Source: Hysterangium stoloniferum
Taxonomy: Eukaryota > Basidiomycota > Agaricomycetes > Hysterangiales > Hysterangiaceae
NCBI GenBank assembly: GCA_015178975.1
Contig: WHVD01000009.1
Span: 1,240,001-1,304,000 of the forward strand
DNA length: 64,000 bases
Reading direction: 5' to 3'
This document shows, in pieces, positions 43,575 to 54,463 of the stretch. The first letter of the stretch is position 1; every line of letters begins with the position of its first letter. Below the pieces are notes generated by a model that worked only from the letters and a program-made list of their open reading frames with translations, did not search any database and had not been told where the DNA came from. Both the position numbers and the translations under genes were made by a program.

Positions 43575-44156
43575 ATGCTCAATTATCTCCCTGTCTGGGC
43601 ACTGTTATCGCTCTATGTCACATCAGTCCTAGGCTCCATTGAACTTGACGCTACAAGTGTCCTCGTTAGTGCTCTTGTAGGCAAAAACAACGCATCTGCA
43701 TATGAGTGCTGGAGGGTGCAGCCGCCCTTCTCCATTTCAAGTCAATCTGGGACAGTCGGAGCTAAGATTCAGCAAATTGGGGACATTAAAGGAGGCAACG
43801 TAGTTTTCTTCAACCAATCGTCCGTGACACACGCCGGTCTGCACAATGCTCCTTCACCGCAGTAAGAACCACTTCCTGTCTCTCGGGCTTCATATTTCCA
43901 TGCTAAACAACAAGCCATCAGATGGGTGACAGTCCTGGCAGGGAATTGCACTGTCACTCTACCAACCACAGGCCAAAAACTCGCACTCGCACTCGGGGCG
44001 TTGGTAGTCGCCAACGATACCGCTGAGGTTTCGAAGATAGGGCATAACACGGATTGGGCAGCGGGTTCTATCGCAATGCAGCTGCCATTTGCAAACGGGG
44101 TTCTTAACCATACCGTTGTCCATGAAGGTCCTTGTGTTACACACTACCATCATTAG
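43575..44156 (+). CDS. Small secreted protein (173 aa)
   Basis: Two exons, 43575-43861 and 43922-44156, are joined by a 60-nt GTAAGA...CAG intron that has a TGCTAAAC branch site. The ATG at 43575 is chosen because it starts a classic signal peptide (MLNYLPVWALLSLYVTSVLG); an upstream TTG in the same frame is not a normal start. The mature part has about five N-glycosylation sequons (NAS, NQS, NCT, NDT, NHT) and three or so cysteines, and is rich in short beta-type segments (VTVLAGNCTVTLP). No catalytic motif is visible. The size and layout fit the small secreted proteins of mushroom-forming fungi, which often act outside the cell or at host contact; the role here is unknown. Confidence 0.75.
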
Positions 44157-44559
44157 ACTCGTGGACTTTACTATCTGTTTGAATGGATGAATGGATGGGA
44201 GAGGGTAAAGTGGATGAACAATACATTCCTACTTCGATGTAGATTCAACAACCATAATAGTTTGCGAACTGTTTAATACGAAATTATGTGATTGAGCGAA
44301 GAATCCAAAGACGATGTGGAAACTATGGCTCAACCTGTGTCTCCTTTTGGAACATGCCACTCCAAGCCAAAAAAGTGGATCACCTGTGCCTTTCCATAAG
44401 TTACTGTGATCTTGGTGTCGGCCACTTCCTCCATTGAAAATTTTTGATCTACAACAAATATTGGCTAGATATTTAACCGTAGATTCCCCGCAATGATCTC
44501 ATTATTGCTTAAAGCAGCACTGACATGATACAATGAGGTTGACGCTAGACCAGAGATTG
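44157..44559. other. Intergenic between two convergent loci
   Basis: This is the 3' flank of the secreted-protein gene and of the AhpD-like pseudogene. A degenerate coding tail of the latter may extend to about 44470. Confidence 0.4.
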
Positions 44560-45180
44560 CGCTTCTCCAGACAACGCCAGAGCACTTTGCTGCTTCGATC
44601 ACCAGTTTTCACACTGACCTGACTTCCTGCTCGCTAGCCCCGTTCCTCATCGCACCTCGCAAATACCACTCGGTCTGTAGAGGTGTGTCGGAGGCGATTA
44701 AAGCAGCTATCATCACGAACGATGTTTCCACTATTGTTAAGACCCCACAAAAACGGTTTGTGTAGCCAGTGCAGATGTAGAAAAGTACTCTGTGAGTGGG
44801 AAAGAATTTCACCGTCGGCCTTGCAAGCAGATGGAATATCTTCGGCATACCGGGATCAGGATATATATCCTTTAATAAATTTTGAACAGATTTCGAAGCG
44901 GTTCCATATGGCTTCGATAAGCTTCTCCGGTACGATTGATATCTGTGATAGATGCAATGATATCACTTAAACTGTGTCCGAGTTTCATGACAGTAAGTGC
45001 CATTTGTGATTTTGACCGTCTTACCGTAACGGAGTTATATCTCGAAGGCCATCGGACATGACGTTGTGCAACAGAATGAGAGCGTTAATAGCAAAAGTAG
45101 CACAGCCTATGTCAAAACATTTCGAGTATTAAGATAGGCAGAAATTCTGCGTACCTTTGGAGACCCAGATAACATTCCTG
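44560..45180 (-). pseudogene. AhpD-like / carboxymuconolactone decarboxylase family pseudogene
   Basis: The upstream block reads INALILLHNVMSDGLRDITP, then a GTAAGA...ACAG intron. Further down are IYPDPGM, RFCGVLTIVETSFVMIAALI, ASDTPLQTEWYLRGAMRNGA, SEQEVRSV and VIEAAKCSGVVWRSAI, which follow the fungal AhpD-like pattern closely. An in-frame TGA follows EVRSV where this family usually has Arg (CGA to TGA), and the middle part shifts frame near 44880. The family includes peroxidase-like and lactone-decarboxylase proteins; this copy lacks a visible CxxC. It is probably dead. Confidence 0.6.
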
Positions 45181-46032
45181 ATTTAAATATTGCACCTTTA
45201 AACTTCCGTGCAAAGGTTAAACGCTCATCGTGAGTGTTCGCACTTCAGAGCATATTGAAATACGACTGGCGCCGCTTCAGGGTGGTGGATAAAACGATTT
45301 TAAATGAGAAAGGAATTCGTCAGTGGGTGGATTAGGCATTATTATCTCTTGAAAAAAATATATCGAGCTTAATGAAGAGGTTACGGGGTGCGAATCTTGT
45401 TGTGGAGTATCCATGACTAGAGGTCGCCAACTGAGCAGCCTCAGGCTCCGCTCAGGATCGATGTTAATCGTCCAACTAAGAAATCTTTCCTAAATAGAGG
45501 TTAGTTCTTCTTTCTTATCCCCCTTTTTCTTTTCGTCAGCCAGTCATTTAGAATAAATATTCGACCCCCGGATTCAAAATTAGACTTCCCCGGGCCACAT
45601 ATCTTGATGTGACTGGTACGGGGATGCAACACAGTCCGTCGAGGTTCACATGATTAGTGCGCAGCTTCCATCACTCATATTACTGATTAGTTTGACGTGT
45701 TTTCCACGAGGTACTGTATCTTTACATTTCAGACGCTACATTCATAAATCCATGCCACAAAACTAGGGCTGTGTTGTTCAATAGGAATTATGCTATTCAC
45801 CATTACTAGTAAACGAGGGGCGTTTTTCAGTTCAGAGCTACGAGTCTTGAGTTGAGTTCGATAACGGGCCCTATCACTATCTTTGCAGGGCGGTCGAAGG
45901 ATGTAATATATTATATCATTGATCACCTTCTCAACACCTTCGCCAAAACATCCTGTATATTGCAAGGATCAGATCCAAATACGCACGTCCCTTAAAAACA
46001 CCTCCCTCTTGCGATCTCAAATATTCAAGAAG
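45181..46032. other. Intergenic, no gene recognised
   Basis: A minus frame of 78 codons (45729-45965) shows no known motif. The part near 46032 would hold the promoter of the seven-helix gene. Confidence 0.4.
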
Positions 46033-47359
46033 ATGTTCGACATACACGACCAGCTTGTGCAGATGAAGAGTAATTATTAGCCATTTAATATTCATTCACG
46101 TTTTTAAGCGTTTCTGCAGTCACGAGCGTTGTTTGCTCAGTCGTCGCAATCGCATCAACTATATATCGACTCATAATCCGGAGGGGTCACTATTGGGCTG
46201 ACGATGTAAGCAACGGCATATTTTCCTTCATGAATTTCCTATTAACCACAATCAGGCCTGCGCGTTGTTCTCCATGCTCGCGCTTTGCGTCCAAGTCGCT
46301 TCCGTATTCATGCATGTTCACAATTCTGGTATATTGCTATTAGTATATATCACTATTTATCTGCCATGCTAACTATGTAATAATAGCCGATTTATCCCGC
46401 TTGAATAGAGTCGCTGCATATTATATTTTGGCAGTGACCTTTTATGCTACAATATGGTAAGATGAATCCTTTATCCTCTAACCACATAGCAAACGTGTGT
46501 TCTCGTAGGTCAGCCCGATTATCTATTTTATTTTCCATGATCAGGTTAGACCACAGCGAAAAACGTAGAAGACGTCTCTTTTATGTTGCTGGTCTATATC
46601 TCCTCGTTGTTGTTATCTTAGCATCCCAACTCTTTTGGGTATGTGAATTGGAACCGGGATGGAAGGATAAGCCAATTCCCCAATGCATACTCAATGAACA
46701 AGTTGTAATTTGTCAATTGGTCTGTCAGTACTTTTTGCACCAGAGTTTTTAATGTCCCGTGTTGACGAACCCCCACCAGCGGATATCATTGCTGACCTAA
46801 TCTTAATCATTGTGCCTCTTAAACTCCTGGCAGGTCTCCAGGATCAAAAGCTCCGGATTCGCTTGATTTTCATTTTTTCCACTTCCATCGTAACTACAAT
46901 CGTCTCCCTCGTTCATGCTGCCTATATTCTCAAAAATGGAAGAATCGAAGTGCTTATTTCTGCACTAGTTGAAGTGTGTGCTTACTCTATGTTTTACCAT
47001 CTCCACGTAGACTGATCGCTGCCACAATATTTTAGGATTGCATGTCCCTGTTCGTCTGCAACATTCCTGTTGTTGTCAATAGTATACTTAGACTAGGAGA
47101 TGGAGGCCTAAAGCGCAGCAGCACCCTCAAAACTCCCACGCGATTCTCGACCAGGCCACAATTCAAGCCACGATCACAGTCTCAGACGGCTGTCACGGTC
47201 ATTATGACCACAATCACAGACAGTACCCAAACGATACCCGATTATGAACACGAACATTCGACAGAAGCGGACGCAGACGAGGAGCAATCCGTTTCTCAGG
47301 CGACGCATATGGACGGGCGTGAGGTGCGGGGTTTTGATGATAGAGCGCACACTATTTAA
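46033..47359 (+). CDS. Seven-transmembrane protein, rhodopsin/PTH11-like type (332 aa)
   Basis: Seven exons keep one frame: 46033-46069, 46120-46205, 46256-46328, 46387-46456, 46509-46723, 46780-46973 and 47036-47359. All six introns are GT-AG, 50-62 nt. Seven hydrophobic spans can be placed: about residues 13-32 (TSVVCSVVAIASTIYRLII), 42-62, 73-95, 106-128 (LYLLVVVILASQLFWV), 152-175 (ADLILIIVPLKLL), 183-206 and 222-243. The N-terminus is short and outside by prediction. The 85-residue tail is hydrophilic, Ser/Thr- and acid-rich, likely cytosolic. The layout (RRGHYWADD loop, R/K-rich third loop) fits the fungal rhodopsin-domain/PTH11-related membrane proteins, some of which act as receptors. 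Ligand and partner are unknown, and a longer N-terminus is possible. Confidence 0.8.
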
Positions 47360-47466
47360 TGTTCCAGATTCGTCTTTCCTACGCATTAGTGTATACTCCC
47401 TTTAGGCTGTGCATATGTATATGTCTGTAATGTTATTGTAATAAGTATGTTACGCTTAGTTCAATA

Positions 47467-49464
47467 TAGTGATGTGCCGGCCCGGCTTGGCCTGAAAGCC
47501 AGGTGCTCGGGCCTGGCATATTCTCAAGCCAGGCCGTAGAGGAGGGCTCCGGCTCGGCTTAGGGCTCCGGCTCCGGCTCAGGGCTCGGGCTCGGGCTCGG
47601 CTTGGGCCGGGGCTTATTGCAACATGTATATATGTGCAGATACTCTAGTTGATGTCAGTAATAACAATGTCACGGCTTATTGCAATATATATACATATAC
47701 ATATATGTACTTTAGTTGATGTCAGTAATAACAACAACAACAACATCATCATCATCATTACCTTCCATGTCGAGAACAGCACCTTCAATCCCTGCATCGA
47801 CATCCTCTACCAGATGATCCCAGCCCTCCTCAGTCTTATTTGAACCCTCCAATGCCATTTTTCTGTCCAACTGAGTCTCAGATACAATTGAAGGGTCATC
47901 TGCTTCACAAAAGAGGAGATCACATCAATACAAGCACTTCAGAAATTGGAGTGCCTCGACAACATCTCCTCCAAGCCTATTATACCGTTTACTGATTGTG
48001 ATTCCTGCAGCTGAGAAGGCACGTTCATTTGACACTGATGTAGCCATGATAGCAAGGAAGTGAAGCCCAGACAGGGTACCGCTCAGAATTGATCTAACAT
48101 CAAAGTAGTCAACAGATTGCTTTTAGAACAAGAAGTTAAAAAAATTCCTTACCCCCCACCACTGAACAATTGTCAACTTTCCGAGCTGATCTGGTGAATT
48201 CAGATAGCCACCGAAATCCTCCAGCCATGGTTCCATCAGTGAACCCACCCCAGCATCCACACCCATCTCATCCTCATCATCAGATAGAACTCTCAAGAGC
48301 TCATGAAGCTTTTGTGAGGTGCCAGTATAACCAGATGTCTGAGTTAAATTGGTTGCATTTCCATACATCTCGATATAACGAGCTTTATACTGGAAAGATA
48401 AAGTGAAGAAATATTTTATGAACCATTATAATTAAATGAGAGATGGTCTGGCCAAAATTATGAGTGTCTGTGCTTGCTGTAATGCTTTATTTAATAAGTC
48501 AATACCCCAGTGCTTAAGAATGTGCTTTTCGTTTTTTGATGGATCAAGCACTAACATTAATAGAGTCATTTCATTCATTGACATAGCCATTGAGATGAAC
48601 TTACACATTGAAAATGTATAAGCATCAGATTCAGCAGTACGGTGGTAGTATTTGTGAATCTTTTTGGTCCCTGCATTCAGAGCATCTTTGAACTTGAAAT
48701 ACTTGGGGTGTTCAATTCGAACAAACCATGCCCGATTAAGGGCTTCGAGGGCAGGAGTAACAAGGTGAAGTGATGGGCCTTCATCTGATGAGAATGCTTG
48801 TTGTGCATTATCAGCATGCTGTAAAGTAAATTAGGTTCCATCTGCCACATGAAATAACCACTGCTCACTGCAAGGAGATCCAAGAAAGACTCAACTCTTG
48901 TCCATTCCTCCTCTGACAACTGAAGGTCATTGAGTTTCTGTCACTTGGTGCAGTCCATTTCTGCTGAGACCAGTGACACAATGAACTGGTCAATGATCTG
49001 AAGAATCACACCAGTTGAAGTCATAAAAAATCTGAGATGATATAACACTACCTTCTTCAGAGAGGTAGCATGTTTGAGCATTACATAGGTGGAGGACCAC
49101 CGAACTGGCATGTCCAGCAGAAGTTGTTTTGTGTACTTGAGGCCAGATTCAGTTTGAAGGTCAAGGAAGACCTGCTTGCGTCTACTAGATGAGCATTCCT
49201 TTAATTGTTGGTTAGCAACAACTCAGACATAAAGGAGTAGTTAAAGACTATACCTTCACTGCAATAGAGCGGACCAATCCCACTTCGTCGTGTTCAACTC
49301 CATGATCAACAATGAGGTTATCATCAGGCTTTGCAGGGTTGTAGTGTTTGGGTTTTGTATAGGCTGTTATTAAAGCTTGTGTTGTGAGGTTAACAATGTG
49401 TGCAATGCAACTAGTAAATGTCTGGTTGGTAGTGCTGGTTCACAATAATGAGTAGATGACCTAC
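47467..49464 (-). mobile_element. hAT DNA transposon, 3' part, interrupted by E2
   Basis: The left terminus reads TAGTGATGTGCCGGCCCGGC, a typical hAT end, followed by GC-rich CGGGCT repeats (to about 47620). A 62-bp tandem duplication (about 47612-47735) and an AAC/ATC microsatellite follow. Inward is the transposase gene on the minus strand. The other half lies beyond E2, outside the window, so the opposite end and the 8-bp target duplication cannot be checked. Confidence 0.7.
47713..49464 (-). pseudogene. hAT transposase, C-terminal half, decayed
   Basis: In transcriptional order: SCIAHIVNLTTQALITAY, an intron (GTATAG...TAAAG, near 49200-49252), LLLDMPVRWSSTYVMLKHAT, SFLDLLAVSSGYFMWQME, a piece with KYYHRTAESDAYTFSM, and the hATC dimerisation block FLAIMATSVSNERAFSAAGI plus ISKRYNRL. 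A TGA follows LKCLY, with coding sequence continuing behind it to a poly-Asp/Val tail made by the trinucleotide repeat. The stretch is CpG-poor, so this stop may be a CGA lost to deamination. The transposase would cut and paste the element via its RNase H-like fold; this copy is broken by E2 and by point decay. Confidence 0.75.
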
Positions 49465-50109
49465 TGTGAAGAGTCGATAGATTCTGACCGTTCGATATAC
49501 GAAGAATAGTATCTATTCAACTACTATTAGCAGGTATTGACCGTACAGTACAATACCGTAGATTACTAGACAAGCTGTACTAGTAAGAAGACACGCTATG
49601 CGTCACAAGAGCAACTGTACAGTTGCTCTTGACGGCTAGAATGAAAGAATGAAAGAGTTGACCTTCACGGTACAACTCGTAGCTAGATGTAAAATAGATA
49701 ATCAACGCGAAGCTGAATATCTAGAGTAAAGAAATAATAGCGCGAGTTGACTATAATGTCGACTAGCGCAAAGACCTTAGATTGGAACTCGACCTTCGCG
49801 GTTTGAGTCCAAAGTACGTTAGTATGCAAGAGAATACTACCTTTAAAGGTAGTTGAGATGTTACCCTTGACACCTCTCGCTATTCGACGTCTGGGTCGTT
49901 TACGAGGTGGTGTCTGCTGGGGAAAGGTTGTCTGTCTCTTTTGGCGCTGAGAGCGCCCATACGTATACACAAAGCTTCGAACTACAAAATCAAGGTGTGC
50001 TCGAAATATAGAAAGAATATAAAGAAAGAAAATAAAAGATAAATAATAAAGTACTATAATCCAGCTATTATTCCTTAGTCCAGGTATGCATATATGCATA
50101 CCCTTTACA
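49465..50109 (-). repeat. E2 3' LTR (645 bp)
   Basis: Same termini as the E1 LTRs (TGTGAAGAGTCGATAG...CCCTTTACA) and the same inner 20-bp palindrome. 'gtgcccccc' follows on the inner side, the complement of the polypurine tract. Confidence 0.92.
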
Positions 50110-51306
50110 GTGCCCCCCAGTTCGAAGGGATATGCTATACTAGGTGTCGAAGAGCATCTGGGACGCCGCCCCAAGCTTTCTGTGAGGATCCCCCAAGGTC
50201 CAAAATGATGTTTCCCCATCTTTCCCTTTTTACTCTGAAGGATTCGGCTATTCTCGCCCGAGCCAAATCACTAGAATTCCTGAACAAGGAGTCGGCCCAT
50301 CATCTGTAGGCTTTCTCTCTGCAATGAACGACTGTGCGGACACTAACCGGTGGAGCGGAAATCCACGCGAGAAGAGGAGCATTGGGGAGGGGAAATGAAG
50401 ACACGGGCAGTGGGGCAGGAATGTGTGGCTGCATGGTGGTCTCTGTGGGAGGCGTCAGGATGAGGGCCTCGAGTAAATCTACTAAGCCAGCAATAGAGAG
50501 GACATTCGCTGAGTCTGGGGGCAGACAGTGAAGCTCCACTATGATGTGCCGGAACATAGAGAGTTTAATCTCCTGTGCTGCTCGTGCAAAGTTCTTCCCC
50601 TCTGCGAGATCCTCAAAGGAGAGATAGAAATCCTCCATTATCTCTGACAATGGAGCCAGACCGCGACAACCCTTGAGGCTCCCTTGAAGGACCGGTTGCT
50701 GAAGTACTGGCACGAGCTGTGATAGCCTTCTGACAGGAAACTGTTCGGAAAGGTAGTTGCCAGCTACTCACATCCAGAAAGTTGTGGATACGGGCTCAGT
50801 GAGGGGAACCAGGCTGTCAAGGACGGGAATAGGGGATTGTTCTCAGAGAGGAGTGGTGGCTTTCTGCATCTCCTTCGCCTTTCTGCTTGCCATGGGATCG
50901 ATGATGTCCGGTGTAGGGGGGTCCAAATCGACATCCATTCGCTCTGGTGGAAGGTCCTGGATAGGGCTACCCAAGGACACGCAATATGAATACGGAGAGT
51001 CGGGAGGGATACCCGGTGATGGTGGAAGTTGGGTCGGTACCGGTATAGCTTTCGGGGAGGGAGAGAGACGAGGTGCCAGAATCGGGGAAGGTTCGCATTG
51101 GGCTGAGGGAGTGTGTGCCGGGTGGAGGATGGGAGGGGGCCTCGACATCCTAAGTGACGTTGGGACCGGTACAGCTTTTGAAGAGGGAGGTAAATGAGGC
51201 GTTAGAATCGGGGCTGAGGGAGTGTGTGTAGGGTGAATGATGGGAAGGGGCCTCGACGTTGGCGAGAGATGTGGGACCGGAATCGTGGAAGGTTCGCGTT
51301 CCAGTG
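50110..51306 (-). other. E2 extra coding region, 3' portion
   Basis: It is the counterpart of E1 11476-12675: proline-rich repeats (APILTPHLPPSSKAVPVPTS, ILAPRLSPSPKAIPVPTQ) and the helical part (SEIMEDFYLSFEDLAEGKNF). It is cut off at 51306 by the E3 insertion. Confidence 0.75.
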
Positions 51307-53102
51307 TGTAATGTATTAGCCTTATTTTAATACTATTTTCCGAAAAAGGAGTCCAATGCTCTATCAAAATGTGCAAATACTCAATTCACTGCAAGGTAAA
51401 ATAATTTAAGTATTTGATATTAATCAGTGGCAGCCTAAATAGACTTAGAACCCCTGAAGTCAAGAGTTTACTTGAATATATGCACCCTACTTCGCAAAGA
51501 AGGTTTTGAGAGCTGCTTGTGCAAGCTTGTTCTTTTTCTGTAAAAACACTACTAAAATATGAATAACAATTCACTGATTCCGAAACTAGATTCGACTTCG
51601 ATTCTAGCTAGTTTATATATATTTTATACTATTTATCAAACAGTAAAAATATTAATAAACAGGTCAAAAGATTAGATATAGAATAAAACACTATTTGGCT
51701 AATATATGCTTTATTTACACTAACCTACAGGGTCTACTGTGATACTAACTTATCAGGATCTTAATGTAGTCTTAAGGATTCTGCAAGAATATTCTCAGTA
51801 TTTGTTTATGCCAAAAACCGGGTAGAAATTAGAATATATGTATTTCTAATCTCAATATAACCTAAAATATTTATTACTTTAACTGATAACCAACAACTCA
51901 ACTAGAGGTGGATTAGTAATAAAGGATAGCCAGCTACTCAACTAAGAGGTGGCAAAAGGGGAACAAGTTGTTTGTCAGAAGCTCAACTAGAGGTGACAAG
52001 GGGGTAGGATTATTACCAGAAGCTCAACTAGAGGTGGCAAAGGGATCCTGAGATAGCTTAGGTCAGCAGCTCAACTAGAGGTGACTAAGTGTTTATATAT
52101 ATTTATCCAACAGCCCAACTAGGGGTGGAATATAACTGCTGATGCAGTGGCACACTGATGTGGTGTAGTAAATGGGTTAAAATAAGTTATATTTCAGTGG
52201 TGGAGCAGAGCTCCTTATATACAGTAAAATCTGAGACATGGGAGAATGTTCTAGCTACTTGTTTTACCTATTTTTAGCTATTTTACCTGGAATCTGCTGG
52301 AATATTCCAGGAGTTTCTGCTACTTTCCATTGTAGCATATATGCTGATGTAATGTTCTCGCGCGTCGCGAAGTTGCTGATTTCGTGCGCGCGCTGATTAC
52401 ATAATTTTCCCGCGCGTGTCGCGTTTGTGACAAGTCGTCGCATTTTGTGACGACGGTCACTTGTTGTGACGACAGTCACCGTTGTGACGACAGTCACTTG
52501 TTGTGACGACAGTCACCGTTGTGACGAAGGTCACCATTGTGACGAATGTCACCGTTGTGACGAATGTCACCGTTGTGACGAATGTCACCGTTGTGACGAA
52601 TGTCACCGTTGTGACGAATGTCACCGTTGTGACGAATGTCACCGTTGTGACGAATATTCCCGCGCGTTGTGCAATAAGCGCCAGACCGGTTTTATATTAT
52701 TATATAATTATTATATTTACTTTTAATTAGTTATAAATATAATATTTTATTATAATAATATAAAAATATATATATTTCACCTTGATAATGCGCGAGTATT
52801 TCAAATCGCGTTTTGTCGGCGTCGGAGTTTGAAATATCATGTGAATGTCACATGATTACTCGCGCGTTGTGAATAAGCGCTGAGTCGCCGACATATTAAT
52901 CAAAAAAGAATAAAAAGTAGAAATTCAATTACTTGTTCAATTTATTAGATAAAAATACAAAATAAATTGTATAAATTCAGGATAAATCAAACAAATATTG
53001 TACAATTTAATCGTCGCAATATAATTACATTTGAATATTTGTTTTCGCAATTTGTTAGGGGAAATTGTTTAAAAATTGGAAAAAACTTAGAAATACATAA
53101 CA
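51307..53102 (-). repeat. E3 3' LTR (1796 bp)
   Basis: It contains six dispersed copies of a CTCAACTAGAGGTG-type motif (about 51895-52130), a TATA box on the minus strand (TGTATATAAGGAGCTC, about 52208-52224) and the 18-bp minisatellite with six standard units (52541-52648). Outer sequence is AT-rich with CGCG-containing islands. Confidence 0.92.
52441..52660. repeat. 18-bp minisatellite in the E3 3' LTR
   Basis: The unit GACGAATGTCACCGTTGT is repeated six times from 52541, preceded by variant units with GACGACAGTCACCG or GACGACGGTCACTTG. Each unit holds GTGAC...GTCAC as a small inverted repeat. It lies about 215-430 nt upstream of the TATA box in the transcription sense of E3. The partner array at 60143-60232 has five standard units. 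Confidence 0.9.
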
Positions 53103-53123
53103 AAATCCCCTCTCTTTTTTGAT

Positions 53124-54190
53124 TCAGATGTCATTTCCAAAAATACTGTCGCTAGAATCTCCTTGCATTTCGTAGTTCTCAGAATCGTCTGAGACATCAA
53201 TAAGGATTGGGAGATTCTCAGATCCGGAACTAGAGTCGGCGTGATGCTTCTTGTTGTAGTCGATCAAATATTGAGAAGATTTGGATCTTATATCCTTACT
53301 GTCGGGATGCTTCATTTCGAAAGAGAAGTCGAAGGGGGAATTAATGGATTTTTCGTTTGAAGCTTTGAAGTTCCCGACTTTAAAAATAATAAGAAACATT
53401 GTTTAGGCTTTAAATACAACGATATACCTTCTTTTGCATCCTTATACAACTTTTTCAAAGCCTTGTTCATAATATTGAGACGTTCTATTGCGCATATATA
53501 AGGAAAAAATGCGCATATAAGTCAAAAATAATAGAACATACCCAGGGGCTGTGGGATTATGACCGGTTTATGCATACCCCAAACATCTTCAAAGGTCCAT
53601 GTTTCAGGACGCTCTTGTCGATTCAACTCCCAATACGGGCGTAGGACATAAGGCAAAGGCGGTTGTGGATCTTTGGGCCAATTCCAACTTTCGACGTGTT
53701 CGAAATCTTGAGAACGGTTCTTCGCCTCCTCGATCCAGGCAACTAGTTGTAATCCTCTTTGCTGAAAAGAATTGTATTCTTGTAATATATCTTCTTTAAT
53801 TCCAGAAATGTGGAGTGGATTGTGAACGAGGGACGAGATAGGCCCAAACGTGGGAGCAATCATACGAATTTCCAATAAATGTTTTAAAGAAATGTTACAA
53901 CTTTTGATATCTCCTATAACGTAGTCATCATGACCGTTAGCGGCTACACAAACCTCCTTTATATTTTCGAGATGCGTAAGCCATAGCCGGTCAATAATCT
54001 TGGGATCAAGAAAATCATAAAAATGACTGTTTACAGTAACGTGCCCCCAATCCTCATCTCGAGGAAGGTACGCGAACGGGTTGTTAGTCGGTTCTTGAGT
54101 AAGAGCTGTAACTACGTCGTGTTGTTTAGGAATAGATGAGCTCCAATCAAGAGCATAGTCAAAACGGGTAGGGAAAGGGATAAACACCAT
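53124..54190 (-). other. E3 extra ORFs between pol and 3' LTR
   Basis: One frame of 222 codons (54190-53522) begins MVFIPFPTRFDYALDWSSSI and holds AYLPRDEDWGHVTVNSHFYD and PYVLRPYWELNRQERPETWT. A second one (53399-53124) is Ser/Asp-rich (ISVDDSEN-like acidic tail). No known domain, signal peptide or membrane span is visible. It is different in sequence from the extra region of E1/E2. Confidence 0.6.
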
Positions 54191-54463
54191 TTTTTAGTAG
54201 GTTTTCTGAGACGAAAGGCTCATATATGCGGTTTAGATTGTTTGTTTTTCGTGTTTTTGAGTTCCTTTTATGTTGTTTTCATGTTTTATGATGTCATTAT
54301 AAAGAATACTAAAGAATCTTCTAGCATATATGTGAGACTGCTTAGTGTTTTAGATAGTTCTTGGCCCGGTGTATCATTTTCCAGACTCTCAAGATCTTTC
54401 GCGCATCTTCTCGAACTTTTCGGGTTAACCATTCATCAGAATTAGGTAAGTACTCTATGAATG

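Noticed and set aside
52466-52726. ORFs with repeated CDECHR or NVTVVT peptides (also at 60069-60315)
   Set aside because: They are translations of the 18-bp LTR minisatellite on either strand, not proteins.
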